Assembly (NCBI RefSeq): GCF_002115725.1
Contig: NZ_JFKD01000016.1
Coordinates: 51,009 to 115,008, forward strand
Origin: Marivita cryptomonadis
GTDB taxonomy: Bacteria; Pseudomonadota; Alphaproteobacteria; Rhodobacterales; Rhodobacteraceae
Reading direction: 5' to 3'
DNA length: 64,000 bases
Below, in pieces: positions 8,640 to 17,523 of the stretch. Both the position numbers and the translations under genes were made by a program. How positions within the stretch are numbered: the stretch's first letter is position 1; every line of letters starts with the position of its first letter. The notes under the pieces are model-generated. The model had not been told where the DNA came from and did not search any database. It was given only the letters and a program-made list of their open reading frames with translations.

Positions 8640-9158
8640 TCAGTCAAGCAGGGCGGTGATCGCGGAGCTCACCGGCCGAGACATCGGCCGCGCGTTCGAT
8701 CCGAACGTCGCGGCCACACTGCCATCCGGCGCAATCAAAACTTTGTTGAAGTTCCACTTTGGTGTGAACCCGGATTCTGCCTCAAGCCACTTGTAGAACG
8801 GGTGCGCGGCGTCGCCGCGGATTGCGGTGATGGTGGTCATCGGGAAATCCAACCCGAAATTGACTTCGCAGAAATCCTTGACCTCTTCATCGCTGGCCAG
8901 TTCCTGCCGGAAATCGTTGGACGGAATCGCCAGTACGACAAGACCGCGCTCGCGGTAGGTGTCGTAGAGTTCCTGAAGCCCGTCATATTGCGAAGTGTAA
9001 CCACACCGGGACGCGGTGTTCACCACCAGCACCGGCTGCCCGCGCCATTGCGCAAGGTCGATGTCGCCACCGTCTATGGACGGAAAGCTAAAGGTTGTCA
9101 TTGCGGCCTGAGCCAGCGTCGCGCAGCACACAAGTAGGGTGGCGAGGAATAAACGCAT
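8640..9158 (-). CDS. Periplasmic glutathione peroxidase-family protein
   Basis: A 172-residue thiol peroxidase of the GPx family with a signal peptide (MRLFLATLLVCCATLAQA), so exported. The active-site stretch VVNTASRCGYTSQYDGLQ carries the peroxidatic cysteine in place of selenocysteine, and KWNFNKVLI carries the Trp and Asn of the catalytic tetrad. The PSNDF segment replaces the more common PCNQF. The start is set by the AAGGAGATTTC ribosome site. The electron donor in the periplasm is not evident from the neighbours. Confidence 0.88.
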   Translation of the reverse strand: MRLFLATLLVCCATLAQAAMTTFSFPSIDGGDIDLAQWRGQPVLVVNTASRCGYTSQYDGLQELYDTYRERGLVVLAIPSNDFRQELASDEEVKDFCEVNFGLDFPMTTITAIRGDAAHPFYKWLEAESGFTPKWNFNKVLIAPDGSVAATFGSNARPMSRPVSSAITALLD

Positions 9159-9209
9159 GAGAAATCTCCTTACGCCAAAAACTAGGTGCGTGAAGGCCAA
9201 AGGAAAGGT

Positions 9210-9830
9210 TCAGAGCGTGCGGAACACCATGACAAGTCCGCGGTCCTGCGCGTGCTCATGATCGGCGTTTTCGTAGATCGGAATGTCATGGAAGCTGACC
9301 GGAGTTATCATCCCATGGGCGGTAAACAGCGCAAGCCGCGACCCAAATCCCGCGCCATCGAACACAGGCGGGATCACCCCGCATACAAACAGCGCACCCG
9401 GACGCGCAACTCGCAGCAGTTCGGGAAAAACCTCTGGTCCGACATGGCCATGGGTGAAGGTGCCGCTGGACACAAACCCACCATAGCTTTCATCCGCGAT
9501 CGGCAATATCTGCGTAAGATCGGCGCAAATGCGATTGCGATATAGCCCCTTGGCCGCGGCTTGATCCAGCATGGCTTGCGAGATGTCGATGCCGTCGACC
9601 GCGTATCCGGGCAGATGTTCCGCCAAAAGCCCGGTGCCAGCCCCGATATCAAGCACCGGTGTATTGTCTTGCTGATGCGCACGGAACACCGCAGCGATTT
9701 CGCGTGGCGCGATATAGCCATGCCTTTCGCCAAAACTTTTGTCATAGCTTGCAGCCCAATCGTCATAGAGCGCCTTGGCGTCCGACGCACCGCGAATGCT
9801 GTAGGCCTGCTGAAGGTTGTGGTTGGACAT
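9210..9830 (-). CDS. Class I SAM-dependent methyltransferase
   Basis: A 206-residue methyltransferase with the nucleotide-binding motif VLDIGAGTGLLAEHL and the acidic post-I loop VDGIDISQAMLDQA. The opening LYDDWAASYDKSFGERHGY is typical of small-molecule methyltransferases of the Williams-Beuren/UbiE-like type. The ATG at 9830 has a CAGGAGG ribosome site. The substrate is unknown and the neighbours give no hint. Confidence 0.85.
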   Translation of the reverse strand: MSNHNLQQAYSIRGASDAKALYDDWAASYDKSFGERHGYIAPREIAAVFRAHQQDNTPVLDIGAGTGLLAEHLPGYAVDGIDISQAMLDQAAAKGLYRNRICADLTQILPIADESYGGFVSSGTFTHGHVGPEVFPELLRVARPGALFVCGVIPPVFDGAGFGSRLALFTAHGMITPVSFHDIPIYENADHEHAQDRGLVMVFRTL

Positions 9831-9951
9831 GGCGGCCTCCTGTGTTGTGATCCGGTGCAGGATGGCGGTGTCAGGACTGCGGTACAAGTGTCTTGCGCCG
9901 CGCGGATCAGCGTCCCATATTTTTCCGCAGAGGTTATCGGAGGAACGCCCC

Positions 9952-10221
9952 ATGGCTGGTGGTTGGGCACGCGACGGCGCAGTACAAGAGCAGATAGATG
10001 CGTCGATCAATGACGAGCTGGCGCGGCTGAAAGCACGCAAGGGTCCGGAGGGCGAAAGCCTGACCCAGTGTGCCGAATGCGACGAACCTATCCCAGAAAA
10101 GCGCCGGGTCGCCATTCCCGGCGTGAAGCTTTGCATCGATTGCCAGAATGAGCGTGACGGGACCTATCAGACACGCGGCGGGATAAACCGGCGCGGATCG
10201 AAGGACAGCCAGTTGAAGTAA
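9952..10221 (+). CDS. DksA/TraR C4-type zinc-finger protein
   Basis: An 89-residue protein with four cysteines in the DksA/TraR arrangement (QCAECDEPIPEKRR, then LCIDCQNERD). The N-terminal half is a short helix, much shorter than the coiled coil of true DksA, as in the YbiI/TraR-like group that binds the RNA polymerase secondary channel. The start at 9952 follows GGAGGAACG. It is divergent from the methyltransferase gene with about 120 bp between them. Confidence 0.85.
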   Translation: MAGGWARDGAVQEQIDASINDELARLKARKGPEGESLTQCAECDEPIPEKRRVAIPGVKLCIDCQNERDGTYQTRGGINRRGSKDSQLK

Positions 10222-10333
10222 AATGTGCGGGCAGACGCCCGCGCAGGATATCTCGCCTATGGCTCGGGATTGGCGCGGGCTGGACGCTGTGTGCTTTCAC
10301 CACCCGTCAAGGTTAACGCGCTGCGTTGTGCCA

Positions 10334-10401
10334 GCATATTTACCAAAAAGAAGAAGCAGGGAATGGTGTGCATCCCCTGCTTCTTCTTTTTCCAAATATG
10401 C
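10334..10401. terminator. Long hairpin between convergent genes, containing the 22-bp repeat
   Basis: An imperfect inverted repeat of about 31 bp per arm (10334-10365 and 10371-10401) with a 5-base loop. Each arm contains one orientation of the sequence GCTTCTTCTTTTTCCAAATA, so the T/C-rich tract follows the stem in either direction. It lies between the zinc-finger gene and pepF, which converge, and fits a bidirectional terminator. The right arm is identical over 22 bp to 5847-5868. Confidence 0.75.
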
Positions 10402-10436
10402 ACTTGCAACGCCTTAAACGGCGCCCCGCCAGAGGA

Positions 10437-12257
10437 TCACGCCTCCATAGCTTCCAATTCGTCTATGAAGCCAGAGATCATCTCGAGACCCTTGTCCCAG
10501 AATTTCGGATCACTGGCATCGAGACCGAAGGGGGCCAGCAATTCCTTGTGGTGCTTTGATCCGCCTGCTTTGAGCATGTCGAAATACTTGTCCTGGAACC
10601 CGTCGGGGTTTTCCTCGTAAACCGCATAGAGCGCGTTCACGAGACCGTCGCCGAATGCGTAGGCGTAGACATAGAAAGGCGAGTGCACGAAGTGGGGGAT
10701 GAAGGCCCAGAAGGTCTCGTACCCGTCCATAAATTCGAATGCAGGTCCTAGGGATTCTGCCTGCACCGACATCCAGAGCGCGTTGATGTCATCGGGTGTC
10801 AGCTCACCACCGCGGCGCGCCTCGTGCAGTTTGCATTCGAAATCGTAGAAGGCGATTTGACGGACAACGGTGTTGATCATGTCCTCGACCTTGCCGGCCA
10901 GCAGCACCTTTTTTTCGGCATCGTCCTTGGCGTTGTCGAGCATGCGTCGGAAGGTGAGCATTTCGCCAAAGACTGATGCGGTTTCTGCCAGTGTGAGGGG
11001 CGTGGAGGCCAGCATCTCGCCCTGTTCGGCGGCAAGCACCTGATGCACGCCGTGGCCCAATTCATGCGCGAGGGTCATCACATCACGTGGTTTGCCAAGG
11101 TAGTTGAGCATCACGTAGGGGTGCACATCGGTGACTGTGGGATGTGCGAAGGCCCCGGGCGCTTTACCCGGTTTCACGGCGGCGTCGATCCAGCCATCTG
11201 TGAAGAATGGCTTGGCGATGTCACCCATGCGCGGATCGAATTCGGAATATGCGTTCATCACCGTCGCTTCGGCTTCGTTCCAGTCCACGATGCGCGTGGC
11301 TTCCATGGGGAGCGGCGCGTTGCGATCCCACACCTGCATCACGTCGAGGCCCAGCCATTTGCGCTTGAGCTCATAATAGCGGTGGCTGAGTTTGGGGTAA
11401 GCTGCGACCACAGCGTTGCGCAGGGCTTCGACCACCTCCGGTTCGACATCGTTGCTGAGGTGGCGGCCGGTCTGGGCGGTCGGCATGCCGCGCCAACGGT
11501 CCATGACCTCTTTTTCCTTGGCCTGCGTGTTGTGGACACGGGCGAAAATCTTGATGTTCTCGGCAAAGACGGCGGCAAGTTCTTTGGCGGCGGCTTCGCG
11601 CACAGAGCGGTCCTGTTCGGTGAGCAGGTTCAGCGTGCCTTCGATGCTGAGCGGCTCGCCGTCCACTTCGAAGTCGAGGCCTGCGATGGTCTCATCAAAC
11701 AAGCGCTCCCACGCATCGCCGACGACACCCATGTCGTGCAGGAATTTCTCCATCTCGTCGGATAGCTGATAAGGTTTCATCGCGCGGATGCGTCGGATGG
11801 CAGGTTTGTAGCGGGCGAGGTCTGCGTTGGCATCAAACAGTGCGTCCACAGTGGCGTCGTCAACCCGGTTCAGCTCCAGCGTGAAGAAGACCAGCGGCGT
11901 GGTGTAGATGGTGATCTTTTCCTGATGGTCCGATAGAAACTTGGCGCGCTGGGCGTCGGTTGTCAGCTGGTAGTAGCGCAGCCCGGCATAGGACATGATG
12001 CGTCCGGCAATGTTTTCGATCTTCTCGTGGCGGTGGATTGCTGTGAGGAATTCTGCGGCACTCAGACCTGCCAGCTTGCCTTCGTAATCGGCAGCAAAGC
12101 TGCGGCAGGCCTCTTCGAGCCAGTCAAGATCGCGCTTCAGTTCAGCGGCGTCATCCGACGGATAGAGGTCTGTCAGGTCCCATTCCGGCAGGTCCCCCAG
12201 ATTTTTGCTGCCGCTCTGGGCGTTGGCGTCATAGGTTAGGGTGGGGGTGCGCAGCAT
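10437..12257 (-). CDS. pepF: Oligoendopeptidase F (M3 family)
   Basis: A 606-residue cytosolic zinc metallopeptidase that degrades oligopeptides. The zinc motif lies in MTLAHELGHGVHQVLA, with the downstream Glu in LAETASVFGEML and the substrate-binding segment HSPFYVYAYAFGDGLVNALY near the C terminus. Length matches the PepF group. The ATG at 12257 follows AGGAGACGACCC. It is a single gene, ending next to the large bidirectional hairpin. Confidence 0.94.
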   Translation of the reverse strand: MLRTPTLTYDANAQSGSKNLGDLPEWDLTDLYPSDDAAELKRDLDWLEEACRSFAADYEGKLAGLSAAEFLTAIHRHEKIENIAGRIMSYAGLRYYQLTTDAQRAKFLSDHQEKITIYTTPLVFFTLELNRVDDATVDALFDANADLARYKPAIRRIRAMKPYQLSDEMEKFLHDMGVVGDAWERLFDETIAGLDFEVDGEPLSIEGTLNLLTEQDRSVREAAAKELAAVFAENIKIFARVHNTQAKEKEVMDRWRGMPTAQTGRHLSNDVEPEVVEALRNAVVAAYPKLSHRYYELKRKWLGLDVMQVWDRNAPLPMEATRIVDWNEAEATVMNAYSEFDPRMGDIAKPFFTDGWIDAAVKPGKAPGAFAHPTVTDVHPYVMLNYLGKPRDVMTLAHELGHGVHQVLAAEQGEMLASTPLTLAETASVFGEMLTFRRMLDNAKDDAEKKVLLAGKVEDMINTVVRQIAFYDFECKLHEARRGGELTPDDINALWMSVQAESLGPAFEFMDGYETFWAFIPHFVHSPFYVYAYAFGDGLVNALYAVYEENPDGFQDKYFDMLKAGGSKHHKELLAPFGLDASDPKFWDKGLEMISGFIDELEAMEA

Positions 12258-12311
12258 GGGTCGTCTCCTGTTCTTTGTTGCCTTGGAACCTGTGCCGTGC
12301 GGACAGAAGGT

Positions 12312-13172
12312 TCAAGGGGCAAAGCCATAGAGCGTCGCGGGATTGTCGGTAAAAAGCTTCTGACGGGTGGTGCCGTCAGGTATCGCGTCGAGCAGGGTGC
12401 CGAGTTGCTGGCCCGCATCCGGCATGGGCACACCGTTCAGCATCAGGTGGGGCCAGTCGCTGCCCCAGAGGATGCGGTCGGGGTTCGCCTGTGCCAGTCG
12501 TTGAATCAGTGTTTGCGGCTCGGGCGAGTGGCGGTAGGTGGCGCTGAGTTTGGTCCAGCAATGGCCGTCCGCCAGCAGGCGTTCCAGCGCTTTCTGTCCT
12601 TCGGTCATTCCAAACGCGGGGTCGGGCCATGCACAATGGTCGAAGACGATTTGTACGGGCAGGGTGGGCACTTGCGGGGCCAGTTCTTCGAGGTGCAGGT
12701 GGGAGTGGGCGAGCATTTCGACATGCAGGCCATAGTCGGCCAATATCGGCGCGAGGCGTTTCATTCCCTCCCAACTTAGCAGCCCGCCATGCACGTAGTT
12801 CAGGCGCACCGCCTTGCAGCCTTTCCCGGCGAGTGCAGCGATTTCGGCCTCAGACGCGTTGTCAGAGATCAAGCACACAGCGCGGAACTGGTCACCCATG
12901 CGGCGGGTGGCCTCAAGCGTGATGCTGTTGTCGCCGCCATAGAGGATCGAGTGCACCATGACGCCGCGTGTACAGCCAAGAAGGCCGAGATGCATGCGGT
13001 AGCGGTCGAGCCACGTATCGAGTGTGCCGGGAGGCGGGTTTTCGACACGGCCGTCCCACAGCGCGAAGTCGTCTCCGATCAGGTGCACATGGGCGTCGCA
13101 GGCCCCGTCCGGCAGCGGCGCGCTGGGCGGCGTGATGGTGAGCGGTGGTTCGGCGGCGGTAGGTTTATCCAT
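12312..13172 (-). CDS. Amidohydrolase, 2-pyrone-4,6-dicarboxylate lactonase-like
   Basis: A 286-residue TIM-barrel amidohydrolase. The N-terminal CDAHVHLIGD, the mid-protein VQIVFDHCAW and the late ILWGSDWPHLML with a D in TDNPATLYGF match the PDC-hydrolase / aminocarboxymuconate decarboxylase-like branch. The start codon overlaps the end of the ligase gene by 8 bases, placing it last in the four-gene exonuclease-esterase-ligase operon. No protocatechuate pathway genes are adjacent, so the actual lactone substrate is uncertain. Confidence 0.82.
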   Translation of the reverse strand: MDKPTAAEPPLTITPPSAPLPDGACDAHVHLIGDDFALWDGRVENPPPGTLDTWLDRYRMHLGLLGCTRGVMVHSILYGGDNSITLEATRRMGDQFRAVCLISDNASEAEIAALAGKGCKAVRLNYVHGGLLSWEGMKRLAPILADYGLHVEMLAHSHLHLEELAPQVPTLPVQIVFDHCAWPDPAFGMTEGQKALERLLADGHCWTKLSATYRHSPEPQTLIQRLAQANPDRILWGSDWPHLMLNGVPMPDAGQQLGTLLDAIPDGTTRQKLFTDNPATLYGFAP

Positions 13173-14757
13173 AGGTCTCAAGCAGGTCCTTAAGATCGTC
13201 GAGCGTATTGGCTTCTTGTAGCGGTTTATCCTGCCGCCAGCGGGACATGCGCGGAAAGCGCAGCGCGATGCCGGATTTGTGGCGGGGCGAGGCGTGGATG
13301 CCTTCAAACGCGATTTCGAACACGTGGTGCGGTTTGACCTGCCGCACTGGGCCAAAGCGTTGCTGTGTGTTTTTGCGCACCCATGCCGTGATCTGGCGGA
13401 ACTCTGCGTCTGTCAGGCCGGAATAGGCCTTGGTGAAGGGCACCAGATCGTTGCCGTTCCAGACGGCAAAGGTGAAATCGGTGAACAGGTTGGCGCGACG
13501 TCCGTGGCCCTGTTGGGCGTAGATCATCACCGCATCGACCGTTAGCGGATCAAGCTTCCATTTCCACCAATCGCCTTTTTTTCGGCCCGATAGATACGGG
13601 CTGTCTTTGCGTTTGAGCATCAGACCCTCGGCGCGGGCATCGCGGGCGGTTGCGCGAATATTGGCCAAGGTGTCCCATGTATCGAAAGCCAACGGCGGTG
13701 CGGGGCGCAGGGGGGCATCGTCAGGCAGCGCATAAAGCAACGAGTCCAACCGTGTGCGGCGGTCTTGCAGGGGCAGATCACGCAGGTCTTCGCCGTTTTC
13801 TTCAAGCAGGTCATAGGCCAGAAGGATGACCGGCGCTTCCTTCAGCAGCTTCTTCGGAACGGTCTTGCGCCCAATGCGGCCTTGCAGCGTGTTGAACGGA
13901 TATGGCTGGCTGCCATCCCAAGCAACAATCTCGCCGTCCAGAACGATCCCATCCGGTAAAAAATCGCTCAGGCGGGCGAATTCGGGGAAGCGGTCGGTCA
14001 TCAGTTCTTCGCCGCGCGACCACACATGGTGGGTGCCATTGCGCAGAATGATCTGACCGCGAATGCCGTCCCATTTCCATTCAGCTTGCCAGTCCGTGGG
14101 AGACCCAAGCGCTTCAGGGCCGTCTTCAAGTTGATACGCAAGGTAGAACGGGTAGGGGCGACTGTCATCCGCTGCAGCGTCTTCGGCTTCGATGAGGGTG
14201 TGGAAATCTGTGGTTTCAGGCGACCAGCCGCCCATCAAGCGATGCGCAAGACTGGCTTCCTCTTGCTCTGTTGCTTGTGCCAAAGCGCGTGTCATCAGTT
14301 TCTGGCTGACGCCGATGCGAAAGCCACCAGTGATCAGCTTGTTGAACAGGAACCGTTCCACGGGATCGAGCTGATCCCATGCGTCCAGGATGCGTATTTT
14401 GCGGTCTTCGATGTCCAAAGCCGCGAGGGACTTCAATTCGGTGATCCAATACGTCAACGGCTGATCACTTTGGCGACTGGGTAGCGGCAGGGTCAGGGCG
14501 ATGGTTTCGGCCAGATCGCCGACAATGGGATAGCTTTCTTCGAGCAACCAAAGGGGAATGCCACCTACCTCGGCCGCCCATTCGCGCAATTGGGTCGTTG
14601 TGACCGCGCGTTTAGGACGACGACCGGAAAAAAGTGCGATGGTCCACAGCTTGTCGTCATCGCTGGCGGTCTTGAAAAACTCGGCCAGCGCTTTGGTCTT
14701 CAGGCTGGTTTTGGTGGTCTGGTCCACTGTCGTGAAGAGCGCGGCAAAGTCTTTCAT
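13165..14757 (-). CDS. ATP-dependent DNA ligase, ligase-associated DNA damage response type
   Basis: A 530-residue nucleotidyltransferase-type ligase. The AMP-accepting lysine is K228 in EWKWDGIRGQ, followed by LDGEIVAWDG (motif III region), EGLMLKRKDSPY (motif IV) and WWKWKLDP (motif V). The N-terminal 200 residues are the helical DNA-binding domain seen in the bacterial LigB/Lhr-associated ligases. Its partner exonuclease is two genes upstream, an arrangement known from the ligase-associated repair operon that also has an Lhr-like helicase and PdeM. Those two are not in this window. Its ATG overlaps the esterase stop by 4 bases. Confidence 0.92.
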   Translation of the reverse strand: MKDFAALFTTVDQTTKTSLKTKALAEFFKTASDDDKLWTIALFSGRRPKRAVTTTQLREWAAEVGGIPLWLLEESYPIVGDLAETIALTLPLPSRQSDQPLTYWITELKSLAALDIEDRKIRILDAWDQLDPVERFLFNKLITGGFRIGVSQKLMTRALAQATEQEEASLAHRLMGGWSPETTDFHTLIEAEDAAADDSRPYPFYLAYQLEDGPEALGSPTDWQAEWKWDGIRGQIILRNGTHHVWSRGEELMTDRFPEFARLSDFLPDGIVLDGEIVAWDGSQPYPFNTLQGRIGRKTVPKKLLKEAPVILLAYDLLEENGEDLRDLPLQDRRTRLDSLLYALPDDAPLRPAPPLAFDTWDTLANIRATARDARAEGLMLKRKDSPYLSGRKKGDWWKWKLDPLTVDAVMIYAQQGHGRRANLFTDFTFAVWNGNDLVPFTKAYSGLTDAEFRQITAWVRKNTQQRFGPVRQVKPHHVFEIAFEGIHASPRHKSGIALRFPRMSRWRQDKPLQEANTLDDLKDLLETYG

Positions 14758-15638
14758 CGCACAGCGTCCCGAAGGAACGCCCCCAAGCGCCGAAGGGCAT
14801 CCTCGGCTGCGCGTGAATACCCTGCGTGCAAATGCCAGACGTGGGCCAGCCCCGGCCACAGGTCGAGCGTCACATTGTCCATTACGTCGGCCAATCGATG
14901 CGCGTCCTGCGCCAGAGTTTCACCCGTGGCGGCCTGGATCATCGTGGGTGGCAGGTTGGACAGGTCGCCGTGCAAAGGGGAGACAGCGGGGTCAGCCGGG
15001 TCAATGCCGGGCAAGTAGTTGGTCAGCAGCCGCCGAGGCCAGGCCGCGGGGATCAGGATCTCGTCCGTGGCTGCGTCAAAGCGGGCTGCGATGTCGCCGG
15101 AAAGATCGCCGATGGGGGCAATCAAACCAAGCGCCTTAGGTTGGACACCGCCGCTGTTGCGGGCATGTTGCGCGACCTGCAATGCAAGGCAGCCGCCTGC
15201 ACTGTCGCCGCACACCGCTGCAGGGGGCGTTCCTGAAGCAACCAGCCGGTCAAACGCGGCAACAGCATCATCGCGCGCTGCGGGAAAAGGATGTTCGGGG
15301 GCGAGGCGATATTTGATGGCGACGGCCCGCATGCCCGCCGCGCGCGCAAGATGCGCCACCAACGCGGCATGGGTGCGCGGACTGCCGATGGTGAAGCCGC
15401 CGCCGTGGATGTACATCAGCAGGGGGCTTTCTGTTCCGGCTTCGGGTGGGGTGAACCACAGCGCGCCGTCGGCGTCTTGCTCTGGCTTCATGTCTTTCGG
15501 GATTGCTCCCCCTAGTGGCGCAGACAAAGCGAAGATGCGGCGCAAGAGCGGTTGGGGGCCGACGAAGTGCAATGTACGCCGTTCCACGTTTCGAGCTTGC
15601 CAGAGAAAAAAGCGGTCGGTGCGGGTGTAGGTGGTCAT
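14754..15638 (-). CDS. Alpha/beta hydrolase, hormone-sensitive-lipase type esterase
   Basis: A 294-residue esterase with the HSL signatures: oxyanion-hole motif YIHGGGFTIGSPRTH, nucleophile in VCGDSAGGCLALQ, and the catalytic His in PGLAHVWHLH near the C terminus. It overlaps the exonuclease gene upstream and the ligase gene downstream by 4 bases each, so it is embedded in a DNA-repair operon. A repair role is not suggested by the sequence itself; coupling could be historical. Confidence 0.88.
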   Translation of the reverse strand: MTTYTRTDRFFLWQARNVERRTLHFVGPQPLLRRIFALSAPLGGAIPKDMKPEQDADGALWFTPPEAGTESPLLMYIHGGGFTIGSPRTHAALVAHLARAAGMRAVAIKYRLAPEHPFPAARDDAVAAFDRLVASGTPPAAVCGDSAGGCLALQVAQHARNSGGVQPKALGLIAPIGDLSGDIAARFDAATDEILIPAAWPRRLLTNYLPGIDPADPAVSPLHGDLSNLPPTMIQAATGETLAQDAHRLADVMDNVTLDLWPGLAHVWHLHAGYSRAAEDALRRLGAFLRDAVR

Positions 15639-16654
15639 GCGGCCTCTCCGGTCGGGGCGGTGTCGTCTTCGTCTGTGCCGAACTCTGTTTTGAGAACCTG
15701 CGCATTGTAGCCTTGTGTGTTAAGCCATCGCGCAAAGATATCCGTGTAACCATGTGTTGCAAAAATATTTTCCGCGCCTGTTTCTTGGATAGCTGACATC
15801 AGTCCATCCCAATCTGCATGGTCGGAAATCACAAAGCCTCGGTCAGCTGCACGGCGTCGGCGTACCCCGCGCAGCCGCATCCAACCAGAGGCGAAGGCGG
15901 TCGACGACGGGCCAAAGCGTCGTGCCCATTGTGACCCAAGAGCCGACGGAGGCGCGATCACCAATGCGCCGGAATGGTTCTTGACGTTCAGATCGGGTGT
16001 GACGTGGATCGTATCGGGCAGGCGATAACCTTGATTGCGTAAAACCTGATTGGTGTTCTCAACCGCGCCATGGGTCAGGATGGAGCCTATGGCGGGATCG
16101 ACCATGGCGAGCAGGCGCTGAGCCTTGCCAAGCGAATACGCGCCCAAGATGGAGGCCTTGCCATCGGCTGTGTTTTTTGCCCACCACGCGTTCAGATCCT
16201 TGGCGACGTCGTTCTGGTCGTCCCATTTGAAAACAGGAAGTCCGAAGGTGCATTCCGTGATGAAGCTGTGGCATTTAACTGGTTCGAAAGGTTCGGAAAT
16301 ACCATCTGGAACAACTTTGTAGTCGCCTGATGCGACCCATACTTCCCCGGCAACTTCGACGCGGATTTGAGCCGATCCGGGCAAGTGGCCCGCGGGATGG
16401 AACGACACCAAAGCGTCGCCGATTTTTCGAACTTCGCCGAACTTAACGGTTTCTACAGAAATACTGCCCAACCTGTGGATCATGACCGGCGCACAGGCAT
16501 CGGTGCATAGGTATCGGCGATGGCCCGGGCGGGCGTGGTCGGCATGGCCGTGAGTGATCAGCGCGCGGTCTACGGGCCGCCACGGGTCGATAAAGAAATC
16601 TCCGGCGGGGCAGTAGATGCCGCGATCGGTGAAGGTAAGGACAGTGTTCGACAT
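15635..16654 (-). CDS. Ligase-associated DNA exonuclease (MBL/beta-CASP fold)
   Basis: A 339-residue metallo-beta-lactamase-fold nuclease. The opening LTFTDRGIYCPAGDFFIDPWRP is characteristic of the ligase-associated damage response exonuclease. The metal motif THGHADHARPGH is intact, as are VSFHPAGHLPGSAQIR and ISDHADWDG. It would process DNA ends before sealing by the ligase downstream. The start at 16654 is chosen by comparison with the family; the ribosome site is weak, and a start ten codons earlier is possible. Confidence 0.9.
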   Translation of the reverse strand: MSNTVLTFTDRGIYCPAGDFFIDPWRPVDRALITHGHADHARPGHRRYLCTDACAPVMIHRLGSISVETVKFGEVRKIGDALVSFHPAGHLPGSAQIRVEVAGEVWVASGDYKVVPDGISEPFEPVKCHSFITECTFGLPVFKWDDQNDVAKDLNAWWAKNTADGKASILGAYSLGKAQRLLAMVDPAIGSILTHGAVENTNQVLRNQGYRLPDTIHVTPDLNVKNHSGALVIAPPSALGSQWARRFGPSSTAFASGWMRLRGVRRRRAADRGFVISDHADWDGLMSAIQETGAENIFATHGYTDIFARWLNTQGYNAQVLKTEFGTDEDDTAPTGEAA

Positions 16655-16752
16655 GGAGTAGAGTATAGAAGGCGCGCAAGACATCGCCAGAGGCTTGCCA
16701 AGCCGCCCGGGCCGCGTAGGGTGGCGGGAACCAGACCACCGGGAGGCAGATC

Positions 16753-17523
16753 ATGCAAATCGCAAGTTTTCGTCAGCGGCTTTTGTCGCGTGTGCCTCTG
16801 GCAGGCACCTTTCTGAAAACGCCGGCGCTGCAGCTGATCGAAGTTCTGGCGCAGTCGGATCTGGATTTTGTCTGCCTAGATGCGGAACACGCGCCTTTTG
16901 ATCGCAGCGCGATTGACGCTTGTTGCGCGATGGGGCGGGCGTTGGATTTCCCTGTGCTGGTGCGGGTTGGTGATGGATCGGCGCGCGAGATACTTCAGGC
17001 GCTGGATTGCGGTGCCGTCGGAATCGTTGTTCCGCATGTCGATAGCGCGGCGAAGGCGGCAGAGGTGGCGCGTTCGGCACGGTTTGGGCGCGGAGGACGC
17101 GGTTTTGCAGGATCGACGCGATGGGCCGGATACGCGACGCAATCCATGCCGGACCTGTTGGCCCGGTCACAAGTAGAGACTGTTGTCATGGCGCAGATCG
17201 AAGAGCCAGAGGGTGTCGATGCCTGCGAGGCGATTGCCGCAACGGACGGTATTGATGCGCTGTTCGTCGGGCCTGCGGACCTTTCGGTAGGATATGGCCA
17301 TGACAGTCAGGCCTCGGATGACCTGTTGCGGGCGCTCGAACGGGTCGGGAAGGCGGCAGAGACTGCTGGAAAAGCCTATGTGTCGTGGGTTGCGAATGCG
17401 CAGAAGGCACAAGAGTGGTCACAGTATGGGATGAGCTGTTTCTTCATCTCGTCCGAACACGCGTGGATGCGTGCCGGTGCGACCGCCGAGGCGCGCGGCG
17501 TGCACGACATCGGCAAAACCTAG
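16753..17523 (+). CDS. HpcH/HpaI aldolase family protein
   Basis: A 256-residue class II pyruvate aldolase-type TIM barrel. Catalytic elements are visible: LDAEHAPFDR (His), VLVRVGD (Arg), MAQIEEPEGVDA (metal-binding Glu) and FVGPADLSVGYG (Asp). Such enzymes cleave 4-hydroxy-2-oxo acids to pyruvate and an aldehyde; the substrate here is unknown. GGGAGGCAGATC precedes the ATG. It overlaps the 3' end of the convergent hydrolase by 4 bases. Confidence 0.9.
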   Translation: MQIASFRQRLLSRVPLAGTFLKTPALQLIEVLAQSDLDFVCLDAEHAPFDRSAIDACCAMGRALDFPVLVRVGDGSAREILQALDCGAVGIVVPHVDSAAKAAEVARSARFGRGGRGFAGSTRWAGYATQSMPDLLARSQVETVVMAQIEEPEGVDACEAIAATDGIDALFVGPADLSVGYGHDSQASDDLLRALERVGKAAETAGKAYVSWVANAQKAQEWSQYGMSCFFISSEHAWMRAGATAEARGVHDIGKT

